The translations under genes and the position numbers were made by a program. A DNA stretch of 8,649 bases from assembly GCA_004552725.1 (NCBI GenBank), contig SFNM01000080.1, positions 1 through 8,649 on the forward strand, written 5' to 3'. The stretch comes from Bacteroidales bacterium. GTDB lineage: Bacteria; Bacteroidota; Bacteroidia; Bacteroidales; Muribaculaceae. A model generated the notes under the pieces. The model saw only the letters and a program-made list of their open reading frames with translations. It was not told where the DNA came from and ran no database searches. This document shows positions 1-7,978 of the stretch, piece after piece. Each line of letters starts with the position of its first letter. Position 1 is the first letter of the stretch.

Positions 1-717
1 GACGAATTATGCTCTTACGGGACCATTCTTAACAAGGAAATGGGAGTTAACCTATTTCGAAAGATGGTAAGAATGTGCGAACTCGAAATAAAAAAGCATA
101 TCCTGCCGGAGAAGGACTTGTACGACAATATCGAGACTGCGATTAAAAGTGCAGTCTATATGAATAATCGTCATCTCTATAATGATCGACGATTATTGGA
201 ATGTAATCCGCCTCTTCATTGCGCATTATTTTTCTTCATACGTAATTATGCTTATAGCGGTATGTTCCGCTATAGCAGTAAAGGCGACTTCAATGTGCCA
301 TACGGAGGTATCGCGTACAATAGTAAGTTAATGGCAAAGAAGTTGAACTACTATCGTTGTGAAGAAGTACAGAACCATTTTGCTAAAACGCAAATTTTCA
401 ACATGGATTTTGAGGATTTCCTACGAACCATAAATCCTACAGAGGAGGATTTTGTGTTCTTGGATCCTCCATACGACAGCGAATTTAGCACATACGCTCA
501 AAATGCGTTTACAAGAAAAGACCAAGAGCGTCTTGCCCGCTATCTGATTAACGAATGTAGGGCAAAATGGATGATGGTAATCAAAAACACCGACTTTATC
601 TTCGGTCTTTATAATAAGACCGGAATAAATATTCGGTCGTTTGAGAAGGAATATCTCGTAAGTTTTATGAACCGCAATGATAAGAAGGCTACGCATCTTT
701 TGATTACTAATTATTAA
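1..717 (+). CDS. DNA adenine methyltransferase, D12 (Dam/DpnM-like) class, 5'-truncated by window edge
   Basis: Transfers a methyl group from S-adenosylmethionine to the N6 of adenine in DNA. The reading frame is open to the first base of the window, so 238 C-terminal residues are visible and the true start lies outside; the Met at 40 is internal. Visible marks of the D12 class are FNVPYGG (about residues 97-103 of the visible part) and the catalytic motif DPPY (residues 155-158, positions 463-474), followed by a typical C-terminal segment ending HLLITNY. The N-terminal SAM-binding motif (FxGxG) should lie upstream and cannot be checked. Family members usually have about 260-300 residues, so most of the protein is here. 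The gene is visibly AT-richer than all the genes to its right, which suggests horizontal acquisition, for example as the methylase of a restriction-modification pair or a prophage enzyme. No nuclease is visible. Recognition of GATC is typical of Dam/DpnM but cannot be assigned here. Confidence 0.9.
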   Translation, partial: DELCSYGTILNKEMGVNLFRKMVRMCELEIKKHILPEKDLYDNIETAIKSAVYMNNRHLYNDRRLLECNPPLHCALFFFIRNYAYSGMFRYSSKGDFNVPYGGIAYNSKLMAKKLNYYRCEEVQNHFAKTQIFNMDFEDFLRTINPTEEDFVFLDPPYDSEFSTYAQNAFTRKDQERLARYLINECRAKWMMVIKNTDFIFGLYNKTGINIRSFEKEYLVSFMNRNDKKATHLLITNY

Positions 718-739
718 TCATGGTAGGCATACAAAAACA

Positions 740-770
740 GTCCGAGGAGCAAATTGTCGGCTCCTCGGGC
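740..770. terminator. Bidirectional rho-independent terminator between convergent genes
   Basis: A perfect 9-bp inverted repeat, CCGAGGAGC (742-750) and GCTCCTCGG (760-768), with a 9-nt loop. It can be extended by a T-G wobble pair and a G-C pair to 740/770. On the + strand it is followed by TATTTTGTAT. On the - strand it is followed by ACTGTTTTTGT. It sits between the stop of the methyltransferase (717) and the stop of the barrel gene (793), so it can end transcription from both sides. Confidence 0.85.
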
Positions 771-792
771 TATTTTGTATGGTGGGGGAGGG

Positions 793-2460
793 TTAGAAGC
801 GGAGGGTGGCGCCAACCAAGCCGTGGAGGCTTTGGCTGACGAGGCCGGGCACTACTTGGTAGCGGCGGCAGAGCAGGTTTTCGAGGTTGGCGAAGAAGGA
901 TAGGCGCGGTGTGAAGCGATATGCGGCGTTGAGTCCCAGGTTGCTGACGCATCCGAGGTGTTCGGTGCCGTAGATGTAGTAGCCCAGACGATGGTTGCGA
1001 AATTCGTAGTTTAAACCTACTTCGAGTTTGTCGATAGGGCGTGTTTGCACACCGGCGGTGACCACGTATTGGGCGCGGTCGCGGCGTAGGTAGTATGCTT
1101 CGTCGCCATCGGAGGGCGCTGCCTCGAAGCCGAGGTTGGCATCGAACAGGCGCGTGGAGTAGGTGAAGTTCACTCCTGCATGCCAGCCTTTAATATCTTG
1201 CACATTAAAGGCGGCCATTGGGTCGACAATTGCGCCGTTGAAGCCGTGGATTGGGTCGAACTGAAGTGTATAGAGGTCGGGCATCAGGTAGTTGTCGACA
1301 CCGTCGTAGCCGCCGAAGGCTTCGATGGTGAAGCCTTGGAATGGGCCTACGCGCAGGCGCAGTTCACCGCCTAATCGGCGTGCTACATAGTTATTTATTT
1401 GTGTGGCGAACAAATATTGCGACACGGTTTGCGACAGTTCGGCCATAGGCTGCAGGCGCTGCTCACCGGTGAATGACAGTTCGGCAGCGAATGTTTTGGC
1501 GGGTTCCCAGCCGAAGCGCAAGTCGGGCGAGATGCAGAGGTTGTAGCCGTTGCCGGTGGCATGGTCCAGGCGCAGGCCAATGTTGGCGGAGAAAGCGCCG
1601 TTGCGCAGGCGGTATGCGGGCACTGCTGAAAGGATGCTCACGGAGTTGTCTTGGCCTTCGAGTTTGGGTGTATCGGAGGATTGATGTAGCAAATCGAAGC
1701 CGAGGTCGATGGCAAAGTGGGCGTGGTCGGCTACCGGCAGTGCGGCGCCGACGCCAAGGTCAACCAGTTGTTCGCTCAAGCCGAAGGCCGGATTGGCGCC
1801 TGTCAATTCCGAGGAGACGTCGCCGTATGAGTTGAAGAGCACGCCGGCGCGGGCGTGGTAGTCGAGGCTTTCGACCGAGGATGTCCACATCGCGCTCAAT
1901 TCGCCGTTGGTGCGCGATTGTTTGTAGAGTCCGGCGAGATATTTGTGGGAGTCGAGATGCAAAGCGGCATTGGCTCGCAGTTGCGAAGCGGCGTTAGGTT
2001 TGAATACCAACGCCGAGCCCAATCCGCCGCCGTTGAGGCTGTTTTTGAGGCCGTGGGGCTCGTAACTTTCGCCACGGAAGTCGCCCCACACGTCGAGGAT
2101 GGTCGATTGCGATTGGATGGGACGGTATCCGGCGGTGAGGCCGAGGTTGTAGGTTGGGAAATAGCCCAACGACACGTATCCGCGATATCCGTCGTCGGTG
2201 GGAGTGCAGGGTGCTGCTTGGGGAAAGAGCAGCGGGAATGTGCGGTCTATGGTGGCAAGTTGGATGTAGTTGGCGGTGTTGAGTTGCACCGGGGTGGTTT
2301 TGGTCAACATCAACTGTGGGAAAAGGCCTGCGGGGCGAGTGGCGGCGCGTTCGGCCGGCTCGATGGTGCGGTCCACTTGCACCTCGGTGGAGAGGTTTTG
2401 TGCCAATGCCGAGGCGGAGTACATCAGGGCCGCAAGGGCTATATATGCTGTCAGTTTCAT
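793..2460 (-). CDS. Outer-membrane beta-barrel protein (TonB-receptor-like barrel without plug)
   Basis: A 555-residue exported protein. Residues 1-20 form a signal peptide with a Lys near the start, a hydrophobic Ala/Leu core and a SALA cleavage site before Gln-Asn. After a charged stretch (about 23-42, TEVQVDRTIEPAERAATR) the rest is a series of alternating polar/aromatic segments typical of beta strands. It ends in a terminal Phe (GATLRF), the usual C-terminal signature for BAM-assembled outer-membrane proteins. The last 40 residues (NLENLLCRRY ... LVGATLRF) resemble the closing strands of TonB-dependent receptors. The ~120-residue plug domain and TonB box of true receptors are not apparent, so active transport by this protein alone is doubtful. 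The start ATG overlaps the stop of the upstream TPR gene (ATGA), indicating translational coupling and a joint task. Substrate and role are unknown; automatic annotation may call it a TonB-dependent receptor. Confidence 0.85.
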   Translation of the reverse strand: MKLTAYIALAALMYSASALAQNLSTEVQVDRTIEPAERAATRPAGLFPQLMLTKTTPVQLNTANYIQLATIDRTFPLLFPQAAPCTPTDDGYRGYVSLGYFPTYNLGLTAGYRPIQSQSTILDVWGDFRGESYEPHGLKNSLNGGGLGSALVFKPNAASQLRANAALHLDSHKYLAGLYKQSRTNGELSAMWTSSVESLDYHARAGVLFNSYGDVSSELTGANPAFGLSEQLVDLGVGAALPVADHAHFAIDLGFDLLHQSSDTPKLEGQDNSVSILSAVPAYRLRNGAFSANIGLRLDHATGNGYNLCISPDLRFGWEPAKTFAAELSFTGEQRLQPMAELSQTVSQYLFATQINNYVARRLGGELRLRVGPFQGFTIEAFGGYDGVDNYLMPDLYTLQFDPIHGFNGAIVDPMAAFNVQDIKGWHAGVNFTYSTRLFDANLGFEAAPSDGDEAYYLRRDRAQYVVTAGVQTRPIDKLEVGLNYEFRNHRLGYYIYGTEHLGCVSNLGLNAAYRFTPRLSFFANLENLLCRRYQVVPGLVSQSLHGLVGATLRF

Positions 2461-5447
2461 TTTAAGTTGCTTAATCGTTGGTCAATCATTTGGAATATGT
2501 CGGTTTCGCTGCCGGGATAGTTTTCGCGCAGCGAACGCAAATACTCGCGTGCCTCGTAGGTTTTGCCTTGTGCTTGATAAATATCGCTCAAGAGGATGAA
2601 GGCGCGGGCGAGCCAGTAGGTGTGAGGCGTAGCCGCGTCGATGAGGGCATTTACGGCGGTGAGGGCGTCGGAGATGCGGTTGCCTTCGTAGAGAGAGTTG
2701 GCGTAATAGAAGGCGCTTTTTGCGCCGTAGATGTCGTCGGTTTGGTCGGCGATTTCCTTCCATCCGGAGCGTGCATTGGCTTCATCACCCATAATGTGAT
2801 GAGCCATTGCGCGAGTGAAGATGGCTTCGTTGCGCACTTCGGAGCCGAGGGTTGAGGATGCCAGGAGGGCTTCGGCGGCGGAGAGCATCAGAGGACCGTT
2901 GCCCAAGTCGCGGGCAACGCGCATCACTCCTACGCGGGCGCTATTGAGCATAGCGGGAGATGAGGCGCGGTGTTCGAGTGCTTGCCATGATGCCAGGGCT
3001 TCTTCGCCGTAGCCGAGTGCGTGCTCGGATTGTGCTTTGATGTAGAGGGCATTTTCGGCGGTACGCGTGTCGGGGAATTGGTCGACGATGGTGGTAGCAT
3101 ATCGCAGGGCTTCGGCGGGTTGGCCGGCTCGGTCGGCGGCCTCCATCAGGTATGCCATGGCCTGGCAGCGGTAGGCACCGGCGGGATATTCGTCTAAATA
3201 CTTTTTGAGGCGGTCGGTGTTGGCTTGGGTGATGTATGCTTGTTCGGCAGCCTCGAATGTAAGGCGGTCGTTTTGCGCCACATCGAGTTGAGGCGCGTTG
3301 TCGACCGAGGCGAGGAATTGTTGCAACTCGGCCAAAGTGCCGTCTTCAGCGGCAATGCGTTGAAGCGCTTCGATGGCGGTGCGCGCTTCGTCGGAGGTGG
3401 GGTATTGCTTCACCACTTGGCGGTAGGCGTCGATGGCGCCGGCGCGGTCGCCGCTATTGAGCAGTGTGAGAGCCAACTGCACATAGCCGCGACGGCCTTG
3501 CTCGGTGGCGGGATAGTCGGCCACGAGGCGGCGGTAGGTGGCGATTGCGTCGGCATTGCGACCTTGGCGCAGGTATGCTTCGGTGATTTCCAGCAAGGCA
3601 TCGGGGATGAGTGAGGAGGTTGGGAATTTCTCTATCATACTTGATAGGATGGTGATTTTCGAGGAGTAATCGCGGTTGAAGCCCGCAATTACGCCTTGCT
3701 GGAACATAGGATAGTCGCCGGCGGAGGGGAATAAGTCGAAGGCTCGACAATAGTATTCGGTCGACTGGTCGAATTGTTCGCCATAGTAGGCCACGTCGCC
3801 CAGTCGATTGAGGGCGTCGGCCACGGCCACGTTGCCCAGGGAGCCGGGGGCATCGACGAAAGCGCGGAAGTCGATAGCCGCTTCGGCATATTTCTTTTGT
3901 GCGAACAGGGCGTAGCCGCGGTCGTACAATGCCAATGGGTAGTTGGCATCGTTCTTGGCGGCTGTGCGCAGGTAGGAGGTGAAGGCTGTGTGGGCTTGGT
4001 CGTAGCGCTCCAATCGGTAGAGCGCTTCGCCCAAGGTGAGTTGCACTTGGGTGGCGATTTGGCTGTTGTATCGAGCCAGCGAGGTGGCTTCGTGGAGGTA
4101 GGTGTAAGCGGCTTGGGAGTCGCCGGTGGAGAGGGCGCGACTACCCAAGGCGTAGAGCACTTGCTGCTTGGCGGCCATGATTTTTTCGCCTGGGTTTTGC
4201 ATGCGGTTGATTGATGTGAGGGCGGCGGCATAGTCGCCATCGGTGAGATACCCGCTCACCAGGTATTCTTGCACCGCGGGGGCGTAGCGGCCGGTGGGGA
4301 AGCGGCGCAAAAATTCTTCGAAGGTGGCTACCGACGAGCCGAATGGGATGTTTGCTCCGGAATATTTCGCCACGGCGTAATTGTAGAAGGCGGCTTCTTG
4401 CACGTTTTTGTCGTAGTCCATACGGAGGGCGTGGTCAAATGCCATGAGGGCGGCGTCTTTGCGGTCGAGACGCATCAACGACTCGCCGATATAGAGGTAG
4501 GCGCTTTGTCCCATGGCGTTGTCGCACTCGCTCACCGGGGTGAGGTAGTCTACGGCTTGTTGGAAGTTGGCGTTGGTATATTCGTAGTATCCGAGGATAT
4601 ATTGGGCCGATGGCTGTGGGGCCTCGGCCAATTGGCAGTGTTTGCGCAGGTGCTTGATGGCATCGCTCTCGCGGCCTTTGGCGTAAAGCGCCTCGCCGGC
4701 GATGCGATGAGCCTCGGCGATGAATTCGGGTGCTTGCACCGTGGGGTTGTCAATCACGGCGCGAGCCTCGCTGATGGCCTTGTCGTAATTGCCTTTGGCG
4801 AAATAGATTTGAGCCAAATAGTAAGGAGCGGCATATCCGGGGTTGGTGCGGCGGTTGGCGGTTTCGAAGTAGGGGAGGGCTTTGTCGTAGTCGCGACCGC
4901 AGTAGTTGATGTAGCCCAAATAGAAGCGAGCGGCGTCGCCGAAGGTGGCATCGGCGCGCACTTTCTCGAAAAGGCGCTCCGACATGTCCAGTTCGGCCAC
5001 GCGAAGGCGAGCATAGCCGTGGTGGTAGTTCAAATCGGCGGCGCCGGCTTTGCTAAGCAGGCTTTCGTCGATATTGGAGTAAATGTCGATGGCCTCGCCC
5101 CATCGGCCTTCGCCGAGCATGGTGTTGGCAAGTAGCAATCGTGCTTGCCACACCTGCGATGAAGCGGGATACGACTCAATGTAGGTGTTCAAAATTTGTT
5201 CGGCACGCCAATCTGCGTCGGCGTAGGCGGCGATGCAGCGGTCCCACAATGCTGCGCGGGCTTGGTCGCCTTCGACGAAGCGTGTGTTTGGTTGGGCAGC
5301 GCGGTCGGTGGCTCCTTGGGGGCATCCGTTGCGATACAGTTGTCGACCCAAGAGCAAGGCTCCGGCATCGGTGGTAGAGTTGATTTGAGCACCGGCGCTA
5401 AGGCTAAAACCGAGCGCCAAGGCTTGCAAAAGCAATCGGTGTTTCAT
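2457..5447 (-). CDS. Large exported tetratricopeptide-repeat protein
   Basis: A 996-residue protein. Residues 1-20 form a signal peptide (basic MKHR, Leu/Ala core, SAGA before Gln). There is no lipobox Cys, so a soluble periplasmic location is likeliest. Nearly all the rest consists of helical repeats of TPR/Sel1 type. Clear units include those near residues 72-125, 170-200, 208-232, 245-270, 280-300, 315-342, 470-490, 505-530, 545-573, 615-645, 655-682, 805-825, 910-935 and 948-978, with recurrent Y-x-x-A and F/YP-x-S motifs (for example ESYPASSQVWQARLLLA). Such repeats bind proteins and resemble those of BamD and YbgF/CpoB. No catalytic domain is seen. It is first in a two-gene operon with the outer-membrane barrel, overlapping it by 4 bases, so it may bind, fold or assist that barrel. 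This is an inference from gene order. A Bacteroidetes-type promoter lies 22-29 bp upstream of the ATG. Confidence 0.88.
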   Translation of the reverse strand: MKHRLLLQALALGFSLSAGAQINSTTDAGALLLGRQLYRNGCPQGATDRAAQPNTRFVEGDQARAALWDRCIAAYADADWRAEQILNTYIESYPASSQVWQARLLLANTMLGEGRWGEAIDIYSNIDESLLSKAGAADLNYHHGYARLRVAELDMSERLFEKVRADATFGDAARFYLGYINYCGRDYDKALPYFETANRRTNPGYAAPYYLAQIYFAKGNYDKAISEARAVIDNPTVQAPEFIAEAHRIAGEALYAKGRESDAIKHLRKHCQLAEAPQPSAQYILGYYEYTNANFQQAVDYLTPVSECDNAMGQSAYLYIGESLMRLDRKDAALMAFDHALRMDYDKNVQEAAFYNYAVAKYSGANIPFGSSVATFEEFLRRFPTGRYAPAVQEYLVSGYLTDGDYAAALTSINRMQNPGEKIMAAKQQVLYALGSRALSTGDSQAAYTYLHEATSLARYNSQIATQVQLTLGEALYRLERYDQAHTAFTSYLRTAAKNDANYPLALYDRGYALFAQKKYAEAAIDFRAFVDAPGSLGNVAVADALNRLGDVAYYGEQFDQSTEYYCRAFDLFPSAGDYPMFQQGVIAGFNRDYSSKITILSSMIEKFPTSSLIPDALLEITEAYLRQGRNADAIATYRRLVADYPATEQGRRGYVQLALTLLNSGDRAGAIDAYRQVVKQYPTSDEARTAIEALQRIAAEDGTLAELQQFLASVDNAPQLDVAQNDRLTFEAAEQAYITQANTDRLKKYLDEYPAGAYRCQAMAYLMEAADRAGQPAEALRYATTIVDQFPDTRTAENALYIKAQSEHALGYGEEALASWQALEHRASSPAMLNSARVGVMRVARDLGNGPLMLSAAEALLASSTLGSEVRNEAIFTRAMAHHIMGDEANARSGWKEIADQTDDIYGAKSAFYYANSLYEGNRISDALTAVNALIDAATPHTYWLARAFILLSDIYQAQGKTYEAREYLRSLRENYPGSETDIFQMIDQRLSNLK

Positions 5448-5468
5448 AATTTGAGGAAAAATTTTTTA

Positions 5469-5501
5469 CAAAGTTACTTAAAATATCGACAAAGTGCACA
5501 A
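5469..5501 (-). promoter_or_regulatory. Bacteroidetes-type promoter for the TPR/barrel operon
   Basis: On the - strand, TAACTTTG (5476-5469) matches the Bacteroidetes -7 consensus TAnnTTTG exactly. A TTG (5501-5499) lies 22 bases upstream of it and may act as the -33 element; an extra TTTG (5493-5490) is too close. Transcription would start near 5463, giving a leader of only about 15 nt before the ATG at 5447. The immediate leader is A/T-rich, as is common in this phylum. Confidence 0.65.
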
Positions 5502-5508
5502 TTATTAG

Positions 5509-5516
5509 TAACTTTG
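5509..5516 (+). promoter_or_regulatory. Bacteroidetes-type -7 element for the flippase-like/CASDH unit
   Basis: TAACTTTG on the + strand matches the -7 consensus TAnnTTTG exactly and is followed by GC. A start near 5523 would give a leader of about 54 nt to the TTG start at 5577. No good TTTG -33 element is visible at the expected distance, so the upstream half is weak. It mirrors the - strand element as a perfect inverted repeat. Confidence 0.55.
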
Positions 5517-5576
5517 CGGTGCAAAAAATTCTTAAAGTGCCAACTTTGGCTCAAAATCACCAATTTTAGATAAAAA

Positions 5577-6596
5577 TTGAAAGAGAAACTCCGTTCGTCT
5601 GTGGTGTCTACCGCCATGAAATACGTTTTCCCGTTAGTGGTAAGCGTAGCCCTTTGCTGGCTACTTTTTCGCGACATCGATTTCAGCGCCATGTGGGCTG
5701 TAATCGTGGGCGAATGTCGTCCGCAGTGGATATTGCTTGGGCTGGCAATCAGCGTTCTGTCGCACGTGTTTCGCGCCATGCGCTGGCGCTTGCAACTGCG
5801 CGCCATCGGCGTGGAGGTGTCGCTGTGGACTCTCACCCTTAGCATTTTCGGCACCTACGCGGTGAACTTGGTGTTCCCGCGCTTGGGCGAAGTGTGGCGC
5901 ACCGACTATGTGGCACGCCGCTCCAAGGCGTCGTTCGCCGAAGTGTTCGGCTCGATGGTAGCCGACCGCTTGGCCGACACCGTCACCGTGGCGGTGCTCA
6001 CTCTCTTCACCTTCGTAATCGCCTCGACGGGTGTAGGCGCTTACTTGGCTCAAAATGAGCACACCTACCGCGCGGTGGTGGCCACCCTCACCTCGCCCTG
6101 GCTATGGCTGGGCGTTGTGGCGGCCGTGGCCGTAGGCTTCACCATGCTGGTGGTGCTGCGGCGCCATCCGGCCATCGTGGCCGCAAAGGCGCAGTTTCGC
6201 AAACTCTGGCAAGGCTTCGCGGCTTTGGCTACAATGGACCACAAGCCGCTGTGGCTGCTGCTCACCGTGGCCGTGTGGGGCTGCTACTTCGTGCAATTGT
6301 TGGTGGCTTTCTTCGCGTTCGACTTCACCGCCGACATCGTCTATAACCACGGCCTTGCCGCCGTGCTCCTCACCTTCGTGCTCTCCTCCATCTCGATGGG
6401 CGTGCCGTCGAACGGCGGCATCGGCCCCTGGCAATGGGCCGTGATATTCGCCCTGGGCATCTACGGCCTCGACCAAGCCCGCGCCGGCGCATTTGCCAAC
6501 CTGGTGCTCGGCTGCAACACCCTGCTGCTCATCGCGCTGGGCATAATCACCTTTATTTGCGTGGCGCACCAAAAGTCGACGCAATCCATCCGCTAA
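5577..6596 (+). CDS. Polytopic membrane protein, LPG-synthase transmembrane / flippase-like family (UPF0104-type)
   Basis: A 339-residue inner-membrane protein. Hydrophobic segments lie near residues 16-31, 50-66, 84-100, 130-150, 172-195, 225-248, 258-275 and 305-330. Family hallmarks are RAMRWRLQL (66-74), NLVFPRLGEVWR (97-108), MVADRLADT (127-135) and MGVPSNGGIGPWQ (274-286). These fit the transmembrane domain of lysylphosphatidylglycerol synthases, but the cytosolic aminoacyl-transferase domain is absent, as in stand-alone members thought to handle lipids or glycans. Substrate is unknown. The start is TTG at 5577, just after an in-frame TAA at 5571, and gives a basic N-terminus (MKEKLR). 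An ATG at 5616 would begin MKYVFPL and is the alternative. Its stop lies 42 bp before the dehydrogenase gene, so the two are probably co-transcribed. Confidence 0.85.
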   Translation: MKEKLRSSVVSTAMKYVFPLVVSVALCWLLFRDIDFSAMWAVIVGECRPQWILLGLAISVLSHVFRAMRWRLQLRAIGVEVSLWTLTLSIFGTYAVNLVFPRLGEVWRTDYVARRSKASFAEVFGSMVADRLADTVTVAVLTLFTFVIASTGVGAYLAQNEHTYRAVVATLTSPWLWLGVVAAVAVGFTMLVVLRRHPAIVAAKAQFRKLWQGFAALATMDHKPLWLLLTVAVWGCYFVQLLVAFFAFDFTADIVYNHGLAAVLLTFVLSSISMGVPSNGGIGPWQWAVIFALGIYGLDQARAGAFANLVLGCNTLLLIALGIITFICVAHQKSTQSIR

Positions 6597-6638
6597 TCAT
6601 AATAATCTATAACAATAATAAATACGTAATCATCAAAA

Positions 6639-7850
6639 ATGGCTAAAGTCATCATTATCGGCGTAGGCGGTGTAGGCACCGTCGTGGCCTACAAATGTGC
6701 TCAAAACCCCGAGGTGTTCACCGAAATCGTGCTGGCCTCGCGCAATCAAGCCAAATGCGACGCCCTGGCTCGCACCATCGGCGCGCCCAACATCACCACC
6801 GACCGCGTCGACGCCGACCACGTGGAAGAAGTGGTGGCTCTCTTCCGCCGCCACAACCCCGACTTGGTAATCAACGTCGCACTCCCCTATCAAGACCTCA
6901 CCATCATGGACGCATGCCTCGAATGTGGCGTCAACTACCTCGACACCGCCAACTACGAGCCCCGCGACGTGGCCCACTTCGAATACTCCTGGCAATGGGC
7001 CTACCGCGAACGCTTCGAAAAGGCCGGCCTCACCGCCATCCTCGGCTGCGGCTTCGACCCCGGCGTGTCGGGCGTATTCACCGCCTACGCCGCCAAGCAC
7101 CACTTCGGCGAGATGCACTACCTCGACATCGTGGACTGCAACGCCGGCAACCATGGCAAAGCCTTCGCCACCAACTTCAACCCCGAAATCAACATCCGCG
7201 AAATCACCCAAAAAGGCCGTTACTACAAAAACGGCCAATGGGTCACAACCGGCCCTCTCGAAGTGCACCAACCCCTCAACTATCCCAACATCGGACCCCG
7301 CGAATCATACCTCCTATACCACGAAGAACTCGAATCGCTGGTGCTCAACTACCCCACAATCCGTCGCGCTCGCTTCTGGATGACATTCGGCCAAGAATAC
7401 CTCACACACCTGCGCGTAATCCAAGACATCGGCATGGCTCGCATCGACGAAATCGACTACAACGGCACCAAAATCGTGCCCTTGCAGTTCCTCAAAGCCG
7501 TGCTCCCCAACCCTCAAGACCTCGGCGAAAACTACCACGGCGAAACATCCATCGGCTGCCGCATCTCCGGCACCGACAAGCAAGGCAACCCCCTCACCTA
7601 CTACATCTACAACAACTGCTCCCACGAAGAAGCATACCGCGAAACCGGTATGCAAGCCGTAAGTTACACCACCGGCGTCCCCGCCATGACCGGCGCCATG
7701 ATGTTCCTCACCGGCAAGTGGGTCAAACCCGGCGTGCACAACGTCGAAGAGTTCGACCCCGATCCATTCCTCGAAGTCCTCGCCAAGCAAGGACTCCCCT
7801 GGCACCAAATCATCAACCAACCCCTCGAAGTCGACGCCATCGACAACTAA
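6639..7850 (+). CDS. Carboxyspermidine/carboxynorspermidine dehydrogenase (CASDH/CANSDH, saccharopine dehydrogenase family)
   Basis: This enzyme condenses L-aspartate-beta-semialdehyde with putrescine (or 1,3-diaminopropane) and reduces the product with NADPH to carboxyspermidine (or carboxynorspermidine). That is the first committed step of the alternative spermidine route; the matching decarboxylase (NspC type) is not in this window. The 403 residues fit the family length of about 400. An N-terminal Rossmann fold has VIIIGVGGVG with the GxGGxG loop at residues 8-13, followed by LASRN (32-36). Typical internal motifs are NVALPYQDL (79-87), LGCGFDPGVSG (135-145), DCNAGNHG (166-173) and TGVPAMTGAMM (345-355). 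The cofactor choice and reaction come from the family. True saccharopine dehydrogenase is less likely given these motifs and the phylum. The ATG follows a 42-bp A/T-rich spacer after the membrane-protein gene, with no separate promoter seen. Codon use strongly favours C at third positions. Confidence 0.88.
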   Translation: MAKVIIIGVGGVGTVVAYKCAQNPEVFTEIVLASRNQAKCDALARTIGAPNITTDRVDADHVEEVVALFRRHNPDLVINVALPYQDLTIMDACLECGVNYLDTANYEPRDVAHFEYSWQWAYRERFEKAGLTAILGCGFDPGVSGVFTAYAAKHHFGEMHYLDIVDCNAGNHGKAFATNFNPEINIREITQKGRYYKNGQWVTTGPLEVHQPLNYPNIGPRESYLLYHEELESLVLNYPTIRRARFWMTFGQEYLTHLRVIQDIGMARIDEIDYNGTKIVPLQFLKAVLPNPQDLGENYHGETSIGCRISGTDKQGNPLTYYIYNNCSHEEAYRETGMQAVSYTTGVPAMTGAMMFLTGKWVKPGVHNVEEFDPDPFLEVLAKQGLPWHQIINQPLEVDAIDN

Positions 7851-7860
7851 TCCACCCATA

Positions 7861-7978
7861 CCGCCACCACGGCACCCATATTGAAAATCAGTGCGTCTAT
7901 ACGCACTGATTTTCTGTAAATCCGCCCCACGACACCCATTCTACAGAAAATAAATGCGTATTTACGCACTGATTTTTT
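7861..7978. repeat. Tandem near-duplicate of a ~60-bp hairpin-bearing unit
   Basis: Two successive units share the order CCGCC...CACCCAT, A-rich arm, TGCGT, 4-nt loop, ACGCACTGATTTT: the first from about 7861, the second from about 7923. The right arm is identical over 13 bp and the left arm has diverged at two bases in the second copy. No coding potential is seen here. This is the only content of the convergent gap between CASDH and the small gene. Confidence 0.65.
7883..7914. terminator. Perfect 14-bp hairpin, terminator 1 downstream of CASDH
   Basis: GAAAATCAGTGCGT (7883-7896) pairs perfectly with ACGCACTGATTTTC (7901-7914) across the loop CTAT. The T-rich end of the right arm runs into TGTAAA. 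It lies 33 bp after the CASDH stop. The opposite strand also ends in GATTTTC, so it could work in both directions. Confidence 0.8.

Noticed and set aside
1855..2520. A + strand open frame of 221 codons opposite the barrel gene
   Set aside because: Antisense to a well-supported signal-peptide barrel protein; composition is typical of a shadow frame and it crosses the junction of two real genes.
4269..5135. A + strand open frame of 288 codons opposite the TPR gene
   Set aside because: It is a Gly/Val/Ala-rich antisense shadow without motifs or promoter. The - strand frame encodes an unmistakable TPR protein with a signal peptide.
6633..7271. A - strand open frame of 212 codons opposite the dehydrogenase
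   Set aside because: Val/Gly/Glu-rich shadow of the GC-rich sense gene, with no recognisable domain.
6695..7909. A long + strand open frame of 404 codons overlapping the spermidine enzyme gene
   Set aside because: Its product is a monotonous Arg/Pro/His-rich chain with no domain-like features. It arises from the strong C-ending codon bias of the real gene in the neighbouring frame.
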